The notes beneath the pieces are model-generated. The model did not search any database. It was not told the origin of the DNA and saw only the letters and a list, made by a program, of their open reading frames with translations. The translations under genes and the position numbers were made by a program. This document shows positions 53,781-63,834 of a DNA stretch of 64,000 nt, piece by piece (position 1 is the first letter of the stretch; the number at the start of each line of letters is the position of its first letter). The stretch comes from Hyperoodon ampullatus (Eukaryota > Chordata > Mammalia > Artiodactyla > Ziphiidae), in assembly GCA_949752795.1 (NCBI GenBank), contig OX457061.1, forward strand, positions 6,879,239 to 6,943,238. Direction: 5' to 3'.

Positions 53781-54630
53781 TCTTTATTGTACCAACTGCT
53801 CCTAGCTCCCTTCTGTGTATTTCTTTCCTCCTCCAAGAAGAAGAGGGATAAATATGATGGTAAGTCGGCCATGGTGGACCTGAAGTGTTTTGATCATCAG
53901 TCAAGCCTCCCCTCCAGGGCTGAGGCCCCTCTCCCGCATATCAAAAGAGGGAGGGAAGACGGGGCAAGGAACATCACTCCAGCCCCTCCCACTCTCCTTA
54001 GCTCTGCCCACGCTGAGTGGCCAGAAACCCATCAGCCTGCACAAGGCCACACTGGGGAAGGAGGCTGGATGGTGGTGGGGTGGGGAGGAGATTTGAAGCA
54101 GCAAGTCCCCCTCTGCGTGCACACGCGCTCCCTACATGCCCATCTGGTCAGCCTGGATGCTGAAAATCTAAGTCAGCCCCATACAAAAAACATAAGCTTC
54201 TCATTTCCATTATAGAAAACCTCAGAGACCTGGGCTGCTCTGCTTGCCTTCTCTTTTGGCCAATGTGGCCAGGGCAGGGCCTGGAGAAATGACAGAGGTC
54301 CTGGCCAGGGGAGACAGGTTCGAGTCCTTGGCCTGGGCCCTCGCTGGGGCCATACCCTGGGGAGCAGCCCAGAGAGCCTGGCACCCACTGACAGCCCCCG
54401 GCCTGCCAGGAGCTGTGCCAGATGGGGAGGCTCTGGCTTCTGGCCTCCGCCTCAGCACACAGGCCCCCTGACTTGCCCTCCTGGGACCTCCTGGCCTGTC
54501 CATCCGAGATGACCCTTCCTCCTTCCCCACAGAAGCCCAGACCTCTGACCCTTATTAAAAACAAACAAAATCTGGAGAGAAAAAAATCCTGCACAAACAG
54601 CCTCAGAGATGTTCATGTCCCCTCCCTCCC

Positions 54631-54697
<67 letters not shown>
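54631..54697. repeat. (AC)33 microsatellite
   Basis: A perfect dinucleotide run of 67 bases. Likely highly polymorphic and Z-DNA-prone. Confidence 0.99.
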
Positions 54698-54699
<2 letters not shown>

Positions 54700-54700
<1 letters not shown>

Positions 54701-55075
54701 CTCAGACGTGCAAGGCTGCAGCCAGGCTTCCACATAAACAAGTTGTTGCCGAGTGGCTTTTGTTTATGAAACATTTAGGTTTCCTTCAACTTTTTTTTTT
54801 GGTGGGGTGAAGGGCAGGGGGTGGACTGTTTCATAGTTTTCTGGTGAACAGAGAGTGGAGAGGGAGCCTGGGGTTTGGCAGGACTTTTATTTCTCCCTCC
54901 GTGATCTCTGCGGGTTAGAATCTGGGGAAGGTGATATGAGGGGAAAGGGAGCAGGCAACACAGAGGTGGGGGGACCTCTGGACATCACCTGGAAGAAGTC
55001 CCTCCTCTCCCGATGGGGAGGTCAAGCTCAGAGGGGCTTCAGGCAGCCAAGGTCAGTCCCGGGGCCTAGTTAGAC
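54700..55075. other. Unique sequence before island 4
   Basis: No repeat family is recognised apart from a T-run at 54791-54800. A 72-codon plus frame (54855-55073) has no domain or splice support. Confidence 0.35.
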
Positions 55076-55405
55076 CATCCCAGGCCCGGCCTCCGGGAGG
55101 GCAGGGCCAGTGTACCGCGTCCCCTCGGCATGCCGCACGCGACCCAGCGCCTAGCGCTCAGAAAACATTTGGGACCGCAGGCTGACGTGTCCCTCCCCCT
55201 CGGCACCCCGCCTTCAACGCCTGGAAACCAGCGAATCCGCCAGGAACAAAGGCGGGGCTGCTTTACAAAGGCAAACAGCAAACACTTTTGCTTTTTTTTT
55301 TTTTTTTTTCCCCCACCCAAGCCGGCGGTCAGGCAGGTTTCGGGTCCGGGCGGCGCCGGGACTGTGGCGGCTGCTCCCCCGTCCGTCGCGCGGGGCCTGC
55401 CCAGA

Positions 55406-55415
55406 GCGCATGCGC
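55406..55415. promoter_or_regulatory. NRF1 site, perfect palindrome
   Basis: GCGCATGCGC, an exact NRF1 consensus in a CpG island. NRF1 sites are typical of TATA-less, often bidirectional housekeeping promoters. It usually lies within about 100 bases of the start site. Confidence 0.8.
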
Positions 55416-55465
55416 GGGCCGGGGCGCAGGAGGCCGCCGCCGCCCGCGCAGCCTCGCTCTGGCCG

Positions 55466-55479
55466 GTCTCCGTGGCAAC
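55466..55479 (+). promoter_or_regulatory. RFX X-box 1 in island 4
   Basis: GTCTCCGTGGCAAC matches the RFX X-box (GTYNCC-AT-GGYAAC group) with a perfect GGCAAC half. It lies 51 bases after the NRF1 palindrome. Confidence 0.7.
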
Positions 55480-55556
55480 GGGCTCGCGGGGGGAGGGGCC
55501 GGGCGCACTGGCCGCGGCGGCTGCTATTTCTGCCGCTTCCTGTTCCTCGCGGCCAC

Positions 55557-55570
55557 GTCGCCATGGCAAC
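55557..55570. promoter_or_regulatory. RFX X-box 2 in island 4
   Basis: GTCGCCATGGCAAC differs at one base from the fully palindromic X-box GTTGCCATGGCAAC. It lies 91 bases from X-box 1. This motif pattern is characteristic of ciliary gene promoters. Confidence 0.8.
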
Positions 55571-55580
55571 GGTGTTACTC

Positions 55581-55586
55581 ACCGCG
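55581..55586 (-). other. Splice-donor-like site, minus strand
   Basis: The minus strand reads GGCCGCG|GTGAGTAAC, with exon side at 55583 and higher. Consensus GTGAGT directly follows a CpG-rich, ATG-free stretch, as for a non-coding first exon of a leftward transcript. Not verified. Confidence 0.35.
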
Positions 55587-55913
55587 GCCGCTTCCCGGCT
55601 CGGCTGGCGCGCGTGACCCCGGTCGCCCGCGCCCCCTCGTCTCTCACTTGCTGTGCTCCCGCTCTCCCCCCGGCGTTCTCCCCCTCCGGCACGGGGGCCC
55701 CTCCCGCGCGCCCCCGGTTTCCCCTCCTCCCCGCCCCGCCCCGCTCTGCCGGTGCCCGCGGCCGGGGAGCTAGAGAGGGAGGGAGATTGATGGGGGACGC
55801 CTATTAAGAAACATTGTAACCGTTTCCGTTTTTATTACGTTGACAAGGGAGCGTTATTTACTGTTATTGTTTGCCGAGCTGGCCGCGCCGGAGCGCGGGC
55901 AGCCTACCGGGAG

Positions 55914-55920
55914 CTCACCT
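55914..55920 (-). other. Second splice-donor-like site, minus strand
   Basis: The minus strand reads CCGAAAG|GTGAGCTCC, exon side from 55919 upwards. An alternative first-exon end within island 4. It supports leftward transcription weakly. Confidence 0.3.
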
Positions 55921-56389
55921 TTCGGGCGGTCCCGGGGAAGTCGCGGGTGGGAACGGGAGGCGGGCGCTGGGCAGAGATCGGGGGCGGCGAGGGGGCGCCC
56001 CGGGCAGCCCCGGCCCGTGGGGTTCTCTCCTCGCTCCTTCCCCCAGCCAGCCCGGCTGACCCCCTCGCGGGCCGTGTTTTCGCGGGGAGAGACTGCAGAG
56101 GCCGGGTGACTCGTGCTGAAGGAGAAAGGCAACAAAAAATAAAAAAGGAACAGATGACTTCATTCTCGGGAAGGCTCCGTCCTACGTGGACCAATTTCCT
56201 GGGGACTTTGGTGGAACGGCCCCGCTGCCGCTGGAAGCACTCAAAACTAAACCAGATAAAGACCAGAAAATTCTCAGCCTTGTCTGAGCCCAGCAAGGGC
56301 AGGCTGGCGGCGCGTGAGCCCTGGGTGTGCCCGGGAGGAGGGCCGAATTCTTCCACCGGCCTGGGGCTTGGCTTCCAACAGACCGCCCC

Positions 56390-56545
56390 ACTTAGACTCC
56401 TGTACCCTGAGAGGGTGAGCAACTGGCCCAAGGTCACACAGCCAGTTTTCATTCTGCTCAAACACCTGCGGGGACAAAACCAGCAGAGGCAGGGTAGCAG
56501 AGCCAGTGCTTGGACTCAGGGCCTTGGAAGAGGGTGAGGCTCAGC
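56390..56545 (-). repeat. MIR fragment, antisense
   Basis: 'gagggtgagcaactggccca' and 'aggtcacacagccagttttc' are antisense MIR, ending near 56470. Confidence 0.7.
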
Positions 56546-56704
56546 TGGAGGCCCGGCGAGGGGAGATTAACTCGGCGGGTGTAAACCCTGGCTGGTCTGA
56601 CTCCGGTTTACCCCACCGGGAGCCCTCAACTTGGGGGGTTTGTCTGGGGTGTGTCCAAGGGGATCAGATGGGCCTGAAGGATGCCCCACCCCCGAAGTCC
56701 CTGC

Positions 56705-56790
56705 TGGGATGTTAATCTCACCTGCTAATTAAAGTTTGCAATTCTGTCCCTAACTTAACTCCCCACTCTTGAATAATTATTAGCTGAAAT
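56705..56790. promoter_or_regulatory. Candidate conserved element, homeodomain-type sites
   Basis: 'gggatgttaatctcacctgc' (TAATCT, CACCTG), TAATTA at 56726-56731, then 'gaataattattagctgaaat'. Repeat-free and AT-rich, 600 bases from island 4. Conservation is not tested. Confidence 0.3.
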
Positions 56791-56794
56791 GCAC

Positions 56795-57475
56795 AGTTGT
56801 GCTCTGGACAGAGAAGCAGAGGAAAAAGGCCTGAGTTCACACTATAAAAAGGACTTAAAAAATGTTTATACTTATAAACAAACGACTCCTAATGAACAGA
56901 CCAGGTTGTGGAAACTGAACTTTCAGAGACTCTCCTCAGGCTGTTTTGTGTTTTTTTTTTTTTTTTCTCCCTTCCAAGGGCAGGAGGCTTGGGGCTTGGT
57001 CACTGCAGCCTCTCCCAGTCTCTTGGCCTTAGATGATCAACAAGGGCTTTTCTGGCCCCAGGATGGTTTCTGCATACTCTCTGGAGTCTAGCATGAGGGC
57101 CAGTTCCCCATTAAGGCCTCTGGGTCTGGGGTGTGGCAGCAAAATCAAGTTATCTTCAGCTGTGTTCCCAGCATCCACGCAGAGCTCTCAGCTGCGGAGC
57201 CCTCCCTGAACGTATGAACCAGAAGTCTTGAGCTCCAGGAGAAGACTGTACCCGCACCCCCTGGTCCTTCCTCAGCAGCTTGCTGGCAGCCTGGTGGTAT
57301 GGGAAGGCAGAGGGAAAGGTGGGAAAACACCACTGCTCTTCCCATCTCTATCACCAGCACTTGCTGCCAGCCTTCCAAGCAAACCCATCTCTGGCAGTAG
57401 GTAGCTGGTTTAGAGAGTTGAGGTGGTGTGAGAGTCATACCCATGGGCAGCGTTTGAATAGAACTGAGTTGTCAG
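56795..57475. other. Unique sequence, no feature seen
   Basis: No named repeat beyond a T-run at 56950-56968. No coding exon is supported. Short frames on both strands have no domain. Confidence 0.35.
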
Positions 57476-57479
57476 ATGA

Positions 57480-57670
57480 CACCCAGCATCACAGAACTTC
57501 AGAGCTGGGAGGATCTTGGAGATTAGCCACGCCAACTGCTTTCCTGTTTTACAGATGGGCAAACTGAGGCCCAGAGAGGGGAAGAGACCTGACTACTACT
57601 AACTAGTGGCAGAGCCTAGACCAGAACCCAGGGGCCTTGCCTCCCATTTGGGTGCTCATTGCGCCACTCT
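57480..57670 (-). repeat. MIR-type SINE, antisense
   Basis: 'ctgttttacagatgggcaaa', 'ctgaggcccagagaggggaa' and 'actagtggcagagcctagac' with the preceding 'agagctgggaggatcttgga'. Well preserved. Confidence 0.85.
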
Positions 57671-57734
57671 GATTCTTCTGTGGAATTATCTGTACGATCA
57701 GAAGTTCAGGAACAGGGTGGGGGTGGGGCAGGAC

Positions 57735-57965
57735 AACTATGGTGAGGCAGGAGGCACTGAAGTCAGACTGCCTGGGTTTTAAGGGAGACCTCAGACAAGG
57801 GAATTCTTCTCTCTGAGCCTCAATTTCCTCATGTGTTAAATGGGGATAATAACAGTACCTGCCCTACCTTTGTCTTAAGGAATAAAAGAGATGGTACAGG
57901 AAAAGCACCTGGACTAAGGCCTGGTACATACTAGTACTTAACTGATGTTGGCAATGATGCTGTTG
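57735..57965 (+). repeat. MIR SINE with a GATG-rich tail
   Basis: 'gagcctcaatttcctcatgt', 'gttaaatggggataataaca', then 'ggcctggtacatactagtac', 'tgatgttggcaatgatgctg'. The tail continues as a GGTGATG-rich tract that is later broken by LTRs. Confidence 0.85.
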
Positions 57966-57981
57966 GCAGTGGTGATGCTGG

Positions 57982-58420
57982 TGGTTGTAGTGGGTTGAAT
58001 GGTGGCCCCCACAAAAGATATGTCCCCATCCTCATCCCTGGAACCTGTGAATGTGACCTTATATGGAGAAAGGTTCTTTGTAGATGTTAAGGATATTGAG
58101 ATCCGATCAGCCTAGATTACCCAGGTGGGCCTCAATGTCATCACAAGTGTCCTTATAGGAGACAGAAGGCAAGGACACAGAAGAGGAAAAGGCCACGTGC
58201 AGGCTGAGGCAGAGATGCGACTGATGCAGCCACAAGCCGAGGAACACCGGGAGCCACCAGAAACTGGAATAGAAAGGGAGGATTCTTCCCAGAGTCTCGG
58301 GAGGGAACACAGCCCTGCTGGCACCTTGATTTTGGCATTCTGGCCTGCAGAACTCAGAATAATCTTGTTTTAAGCCACCAGGTTTGTGGTGATTTGTTAT
58401 GCAGCCACAGGAAACTAATA
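57982..58420 (+). mobile_element. ERVL-MaLR LTR (sense)
   Basis: 'gggttgaatggtggccccca', 'gaatgtgaccttatatggag', 'gtgtccttataggagacaga', 'ggcaccttgattttggcatt' and 'ggaaactaataca' are ordered MaLR landmarks. It is flanked by a perfect 15-base direct repeat (cagtggtgatgctgg at 57967-57981 and 58421-58435), which is unusually long for an LTR element and falls in a GATG-rich tract. Relic, with no internal retroviral genes. Confidence 0.85.
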
Positions 58421-58483
58421 CAGTGGTGATGCTGGCTTCGATGCCACAGTGATGACGATGGTGGTGAAGGTGATGCTGATAGT

Positions 58484-59093
58484 GACTGCCTAACAAAGTA
58501 TCACAGACTGGGTTCTAGGGAAGGAACCATTCCCGGCCTCTCTCCTGGCTTCTGGTAGCTCAGGCATCCCTTGGCTTGTAGATGCATCACCCCAATCCTC
58601 CAATCCTCTGTCTTCACATGGCATTCTCCCTTCACATTGTCTTCCCTCTGTGTGTATCTGTCTCTGTGTTGACATTTCCCCCTTTTTTTGGTTGTTTTTT
58701 TGGGGGGTTTTTTTGTTTTTTTTTACTGCGGTACGCGGGCCTCTCACTGTTGTGGCCTCTCCCGTTGCGGAGCACAGGCTCTGGATGCGCAGGCTCAGCG
58801 GCCGTAGCTCACGGGCCCAGCCGCTCCGTGGCACGTGGGATCCTCCCGGACCGGGGCACGAACCCGCGTCCCCTGCATCGGCAGGCGGACTCCCAGCCAC
58901 CGCGCCACCAGGGAAGCCTGACATTTACCCTTTTTATAAGGACAGCAGTCTTACTGGATTAGGTCCCACCCTACTGACCTCATCCTCATTTGATGACCTC
59001 TGTAAAGACCCTGTCTCCAAACGAGGTCACATTCTTAGGTACTGGGGAGTTAGGACTTCCACATATATTTTGGGGGGACACAGTTCACCCCCT
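58484..59093 (-). mobile_element. ERVL-MaLR LTR (antisense), split by a SINE
   Basis: 'gcctaacaaagtatcacaga', 'tcttggcttgtagatg'-like wording ('cccttggcttgtagatgcat'), 'ggattaggtcccaccctact', 'ccaaacgaggtcacattctt' and 'ggacacagttcacccccta' run in reverse MaLR order. It faces the previous LTR only 64 bases away. The SINE at about 58688-58918 interrupts it. Confidence 0.85.
58670..58935 (-). mobile_element. CHR-type tRNA SINE, short (odontocete-type) subtype, inside LTR
   Basis: The body is about 58689-58918 in reverse, ending 'gcgccaccagggaagcc'. Flanked by 'tgacatttccccctttttt' (58670) and 'tgacatttacccttttta' (58919), a diverged long duplication. The T-rich tail is broken by G runs (ttttttggggggtttttttg). 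Confidence 0.92.
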
Positions 59094-59099
59094 AACGGT

Positions 59100-59595
59100 G
59101 GTCGTGATGGAGTGGATGGTGGTGATGAGAGTGATGGTGAAGGTAACAGGCCTCAGCCCTGGACCCCCAAAGTCTGCAGGAGCTCCTTAGGGAGCTGTGG
59201 TCAGTCCCCAAGGCTTCCTGGAGCTCAGAAGTCTGTTCTCTGCAGTGAAGAGCTGGGGTGGAGTGTCCAGCTGAAGGAGCAGAGAAATGAGAAAGATGAT
59301 TCCAGGACATCACTGCCAAGTTAGCGCCACGGGAAGAGCCAGACACCCTTCTGGAAGCGCCGCCATACCTGCTGCGAGGCCTCCAGCGAACGCTTTAACC
59401 TCTTGGCCTTGGCCTCGGGTTGGGCCTGCTGTTCTAGAAGCTGCTGCTTCTTCGCTCCAGGGTGCTGAGAATCTGGGATTCCAGCGCGGAAGTAGGAGCC
59501 CCGCCGCCTCAGGCCAGGGGGTTGCATCCTGGCGAGTGTGCAGCAGGGAGGAGGAGAGTGCTCCCACTGGCTCCCTGGGGGCCTGCGTCCTCCCT
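59100..59595. other. GATG-rich remnant and unique sequence
   Basis: 59095-59145 is a 'gtgatggagtggatggtggt' tract matching those at 57.96 and 58.44 kb. The rest is GC-rich with no supported feature. Confidence 0.45.
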
Positions 59596-59599
59596 CCCA

Positions 59600-59735
59600 C
59601 GGTAGAGTGCGTGCTATTTTTATACACAGCTAAGCCTGTGCTGTCTCCTGGCCCCTCCCAGCTGCCAGAAACCTCCCTGAGGGCAGGGACCGTGGGCTGC
59701 CGACACGTGAGTTGGTCCTCAACATGTGCGGATTG
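59600..59735 (+). repeat. L2 3' end
   Basis: 'gaaacctccctgagggcagg', 'gaccgtgggctgccgacacg' resemble the L2 terminal phrase with 'gagggcagggac'. Diverged. Confidence 0.45.
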
Positions 59736-60074
59736 AGCGGGGACACTTTTACAGAACCCCCAGCCTCTCCATCCTCTCTCCCGCCGGCACAATGGAGCCA
59801 AGACAAGGTGGGGGCGGCCACCTGGGCCACTCAAGGAACATGTGTGACAAGCTGAGTAGAATAGCAGAGTCAGACTGGCCTTGCCTTTCTTCCAGAGCCC
59901 ATGGCGCCTGGTAACCATAGCAGCAGGCAGACAGAGCCCCGACCACAGAAAGCCCACTGGTCTCTGGCAGGAGACAGGCAGGGTCAGGCCACTGGATTTT
60001 CTCTTATGAGACACAATCACATCAACTCCCTCCTCAACTTATCTCTCTCCAGCTTTTGCAGAGCGAGAATGATC

Positions 60075-60960
60075 GTAATAGCACCCACTCATTCATTTGT
60101 CCCATCATGGCAATCAACAAGCACACGTTCTTGTCAGGCACTGTCCCAGGCACCGGGAGGCAGCGGACAGCAAAGACACAGTTCCTGAGTTTGGGCGGCT
60201 CACGTGCTAGGGAAGAAAGAGACAAAGAAACAGGGCGATACAAGAGCCAGAGAGCAAGACAAGTCAGAAAGAAAACAGGGTGAGGGGCTACACAGAGAAC
60301 AAAAGGGCTGGAATTTGGAAAGGGAGATCAGGGCGGTGAGGAGGTGACAGTGGACTGAGACTTGGGTGAAGGGAGGGAGTGAGCCCTGTGCAAAGCCGGG
60401 AGGAGTGGTCCTGGGCAGAGGAACAGCAAGTGCAAAGGCCCTGTGGTGGTACATCCTGGTGCCCTGAGGGCTGGGGGGCACAGCACGTGCAGGTCTCATG
60501 GGAGGGGGGATGCTCAGATTTTCTCTAGGTATACCTGAAGCCAGTGCGGGGAGGGGGGGTGGCGGGCAGAGCCAGCCAGGGGCTAATTTGCGTTTTTAAA
60601 GAATCTCTCTGGTGTCTGAGTGGGTCACAGCCTGAAGGAGCCAGAGAGAAGCTGGAGAGTTAGGAGCTGATGGAGTCCTGGTGAGAGACGGTGATGGCCT
60701 GGCTGGGGACAGCAACAGTGGGAGAGATAGAAATGGCTGGATTCAGGATTTATTTCAAGTAGAGCCATCAGGATTGGCCAAAGGACTGGATGTGGGCGTA
60801 GAAGAAAGAAAAACGTCAAGGATGACTGCAGTGTCACAAAAGGTGGGAGGTACCATTTCCTGAGATGGAAGAAGACTACAGGAGAAGTGCAGGGGGAGTG
60901 GGGGTGGTGGGGGGTGGAATCAAGAGTTGGCATTTGGACACGGTATGTCGGAAAACCCTA
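60075..60960 (-). mobile_element. L2 LINE 3' region, antisense
   Basis: 'cactcattcatttgtcccat' opens it; 'gtcaggcactgtcccaggca', 'aacagcaagtgcaaaggccc', 'tgagacggtg'-type wording, 'tagagccatcaggattggcc' and 'gtcaaggatgactgcagtgt' continue in antisense L2 order. About 880 bases, the longest L2 stretch in the window. Confidence 0.8.
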
Positions 60961-61221
60961 TTTGATACTCACATATTGTGCACTTAGAGCTATCAGATGT
61001 TGTCTTTTAATCCACACAACAGAAGGAGACTCACAGACATAGAAAACGACTTTATGGTCACTAAAGGGGAAAGGGGCGGGGAAGGATAAATTAGGAGGTT
61101 AGGAGTAACATATACACACGACTATATATAAAACAGATAACCAACAAGGACCTACTGCATAGCACAGGGAACTCTACTCAATATTTTGTAATGAACTATA
61201 AGGGAAAAGAATCTGAAAAAG

Positions 61222-61251
61222 AATATATATATAATATATAATATATATATA
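61222..61251. repeat. (AT)n run at the SINE insertion point
   Basis: 'atatatatataatatataat' type alternation of about 30 bases within the L1 end, directly 5' of the SINE. It probably expanded from the L1 'gaatatatat' motif. Confidence 0.85.
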
Positions 61252-61578
61252 GGGCTTCTCTGGTGGCGCAGTGGTTAAGAATCCGCCTGCCAATGCAGGG
61301 GATACAGGTTCGAGCCCTGGTCTGGGAAGATCCCACATGCCACGGAGCAACTAAGCCCGTGCGCCACAACTGCTGAGCATGTGCTCTAGCGCCTGTGAGG
61401 CACAACTACTGAAGCCCACACACCTAGACCCCGTGCTCCGCAACAAGAGAAGCCACCGCAATGAGAGGCCCGTGCACCGCAACGAAGAGTAGCTCCCGCT
61501 CGCCGCAACTAGAGAAAGCCCGCGCGCAGCAATGAAGACCCAACGCAGCCAAAAAATTAATTAATTAAAAAAAAAGAA
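61252..61578 (+). mobile_element. CHR-type tRNA SINE, long subtype, inside L1
   Basis: Head 'gcttctctggtggcgcagtg', B box 'ggttcgagccc', body phrases 'cacaactactgaagcccac', tail 'ttaattaattaaaaaaaaag'. It splits the L1 3' UTR in register ('gaatatatatat' before, 'gaatgtatatatg' after). Confidence 0.95.
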
Positions 61579-61684
61579 TGTATATATGTATTACTGAATC
61601 ACTGTGCTATACACCTAAAACTAACAAGATATTGCAAATCAACTATACTTCAATTAAAAAATAATAAAAAATCCACACAACCAT

Positions 61685-61835
61685 ACTACAAGGTAATCAC
61701 TACTGTTATCCCCATTTTACAGATGAGGAAACTAAGGCACAGAGAGGCGATTTGCCCAAGGGTGGGAACTGGTGAGGGTACAAACCCAGGCTGTCTAATT
61801 CCAAAGCCCATCCTCTTATTTGTCCCATTGTAAGC
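61685..61835 (-). repeat. MIR SINE, antisense
   Basis: 'ttatccccattttacagatg', 'aggaaactaaggcacagaga' and 'gcgatttgcccaagggtggg' are a well-preserved antisense MIR. Confidence 0.9.
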
Positions 61836-61849
61836 TCATCTGTTTTTCC

Positions 61850-62235
61850 ATTCATTCACTGTTGTCTGCACTGCATGCGAAACGTCCCTCTAAGGTCTGG
61901 TAATGCAGTGATTCTTTCATGCTACGCACTGTGCAGGCACTGGGGAGGCAATGGCAAGCAAGCCAGACCGTGGCCCAACCGGCACGGAGCTGACTTTCTA
62001 AGGAGGAGACGGGCAGGTGACGAGCAAAGAGAAACACCGTGACAAGGTGCTCACAGATTGCGCTAAGTGCAACGGGGCGGAGCAGCAGTGTGTTTTTTCA
62101 AGACAGTAATCAGGCCACACACTGTAGAGTGGTTGGGGCTGACATCTCAGAAGCAACCAAGCCAAGAGCACGATGAATGGCATTCCCAGCAGAGGGAACA
62201 GCAGATGCAAAGGCTCTTGTGGTGGGAGGGTGGGG
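61850..62235 (-). mobile_element. L2 fragment, antisense
   Basis: 'gcactgtgcaggcactgggg', 'ccggcacggagctgactttc', 'cattcccagcagagggaaca' and 'gcagatgcaaaggctcttgt' are antisense L2 in order. 62240-62700 is otherwise unremarkable. Confidence 0.75.
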
Positions 62236-62704
62236 AGGGGAGAGGGCTAGACCGGCAGCAGCGAGTGCCCACAGAAACCAGCCCCAAAGAGGAGGCATGC
62301 TGGGCCAGAGTGAAACGGGGAAATAAACCAAAGGAGGGAGTGAAGAGCCCTTGCCTCACAGGGCAAGCAGCCCTGGGGACCCAGAAGCACATCGAGGTAG
62401 CAATGACTGACAAACCTGAAATGTGAGTGGAGGCTGTGACCCCAGTGGACACCAGGAGAGGGCTGGCCCAGGTCCACAAAGGGTGAGGAACAGCCCCCCC
62501 AGCGCTTCCCCCTTTCCCTACCTTAAGTGTCAAAACTTGAACCCAGGGCTGACTCCACAACTGTGCCCTAAAGTACCAGGCTGTCCCATCCCCCGCGGGG
62601 CTAACTATGGCCTTCAAGGAGACCCAGGGCCCAGCAGCATCTGCCCTCTGGCACCACTGAGTCTGATCATCTAGAAAGAGCCAGGCTGACCCCTGGCCCC
62701 GCAA

Positions 62705-62950
62705 TGAGTCACTCTTTCACTTGCTCTCTCATTCATTCGACAACTGTTAGTCACTCCTCAACGCACCAGTACCAGGAACACAGCAGGGAATAAGAGCAAG
62801 TGCCTTCCATCCAGAGGCTGAAGGTTTAGAAACAAATGGAAAGTCAGGTAGAAGTACAGGTGTGATGGGGGGAAGGAGGCACAGCCAGAGAAAGCAGGGT
62901 TTCACTGTCAGAGCTGGAATGGTGACTCTGGGGACCAAGTCCTGATGGAG
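62705..62950 (-). repeat. L2 fragment, antisense
   Basis: 'tctcattcattcgacaactg', 'gcaccagtaccaggaacaca' and 'gcagggaataagagcaagtg' are diverged antisense L2. 62950-63420 is unique, with no feature I can support. Confidence 0.6.
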
Positions 62951-63421
62951 GCGCCTTTAGTCTGGGAGTCCCCCGGCCCACCCCCTCCCCTGCTCACAGT
63001 GATGTGATGGCTCCCCCATCATCAAGAGGGAAGAGTGAGCAGGGCTTCTGGGCTCCGGAACCATTGTTCCCCATCCCTCTTCTCCCCCTCTTGGCCCTCC
63101 CTTCAACCTCTGTCCCTCCTTTCCTTGGTCAGCTGCCAATCTGGGGACAAAGCCAGGCCCGCAAGCAGAACAACCTCCCAGTACCCAGGGGCCTGTGTCT
63201 GAGCTGAGGAGGGGCTCAAAGCACCAGTCCCTGCAGTGGGGGGCGCAGACTCAGCTCTTACAGGCCCCATCCCCCTGTCCCTCCACACTGCAACCTCTGC
63301 CCTGCACACAAAGGGTTGTGTGGGACAGGGCCCCTGAGCCCCAGGCCCCAGACTGAACACTTCCTGCGGGCTGGAAGGCAGGAGGCAGGGCTGAATATTT
63401 AGAACAACATGCAGCAGATAA

Positions 63422-63810
63422 AACAAAACAGCTGGGACTTCCCTGGTAGTGCAGCGGTTAAGAATCCGCCTGCTAATACAGGGGACACGGGTTTGAGCCC
63501 TGGGCGGGGAAGATCCCACATGCCATAGAGCAACTAAGCCCATGCGCCACAACTACTGAGCCTGTGCTCCGGAGCCCACGAGCCACAACTACTGAGCCCA
63601 CGTGCCACAACTACTGAAGCCCGTGCGCCTAGAGCCCGTGCTCTGCCACAAGAGAAGCCACCGCGATGACAAGCCCGCGCACCGCAACGAAGAGTAGCCC
63701 CCGCTCGCCGCAACTAGAGAAAGCCCGCGTGCAGCAATGAAGACCCAATGCGGCCAAAAATAAATAAATAAAATTTAAAAACGAAACAAAACAAAAGTAA
63801 CAAAACAGCT
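63422..63810 (+). mobile_element. CHR-type tRNA SINE, long subtype
   Basis: The body is 63434-63798, with a perfect 12-base duplication (aacaaaacagct at 63422-63433 and 63799-63810). The B box is 'gggtttgagccc'. The 'gccacaactactga' phrase occurs three times (63547, 63581, 63605), so the middle has expanded by local duplication. Tail 'ccaaaaataaataaataaa'. Confidence 0.95.
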
Positions 63811-63834
63811 ATTGGCAGCCACTCCCGTTCGAAC

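Larger units (their letters stand above)
55080..56110. promoter_or_regulatory. CpG island 4, best promoter candidate
   Basis: About 1 kb, densest in CpG at 55320-55780 and 55880-56060. It is TATA-less. Within 55406-55570 it has a perfect NRF1 palindrome, two RFX X-boxes and an ETS-like CAGGAAGC (minus, 55535-55542). Two strong minus-strand splice donors (at 55582 and 55918) suggest a leftward transcript with non-coding or short first exons. Plus-strand transcription is not excluded. A T18 run at 55291-55309 lies inside. Confidence 0.75.
61013..61675 (+). mobile_element. Cetartiodactyl L1 3' UTR, split by a SINE
   Basis: 'agactcacagacatagaaaa', 'taggaggttaggagtaacat', 'aaccaacaaggacctactgc', 'atagcacagggaactctact' and, after the SINE, 'ctgaatcactgtgctataca', 'caaatcaactatacttcaat' are the L1 3' UTR in order, ending in 'aaaaaataataaaaa'. 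5'-truncated, non-coding. Confidence 0.9.
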
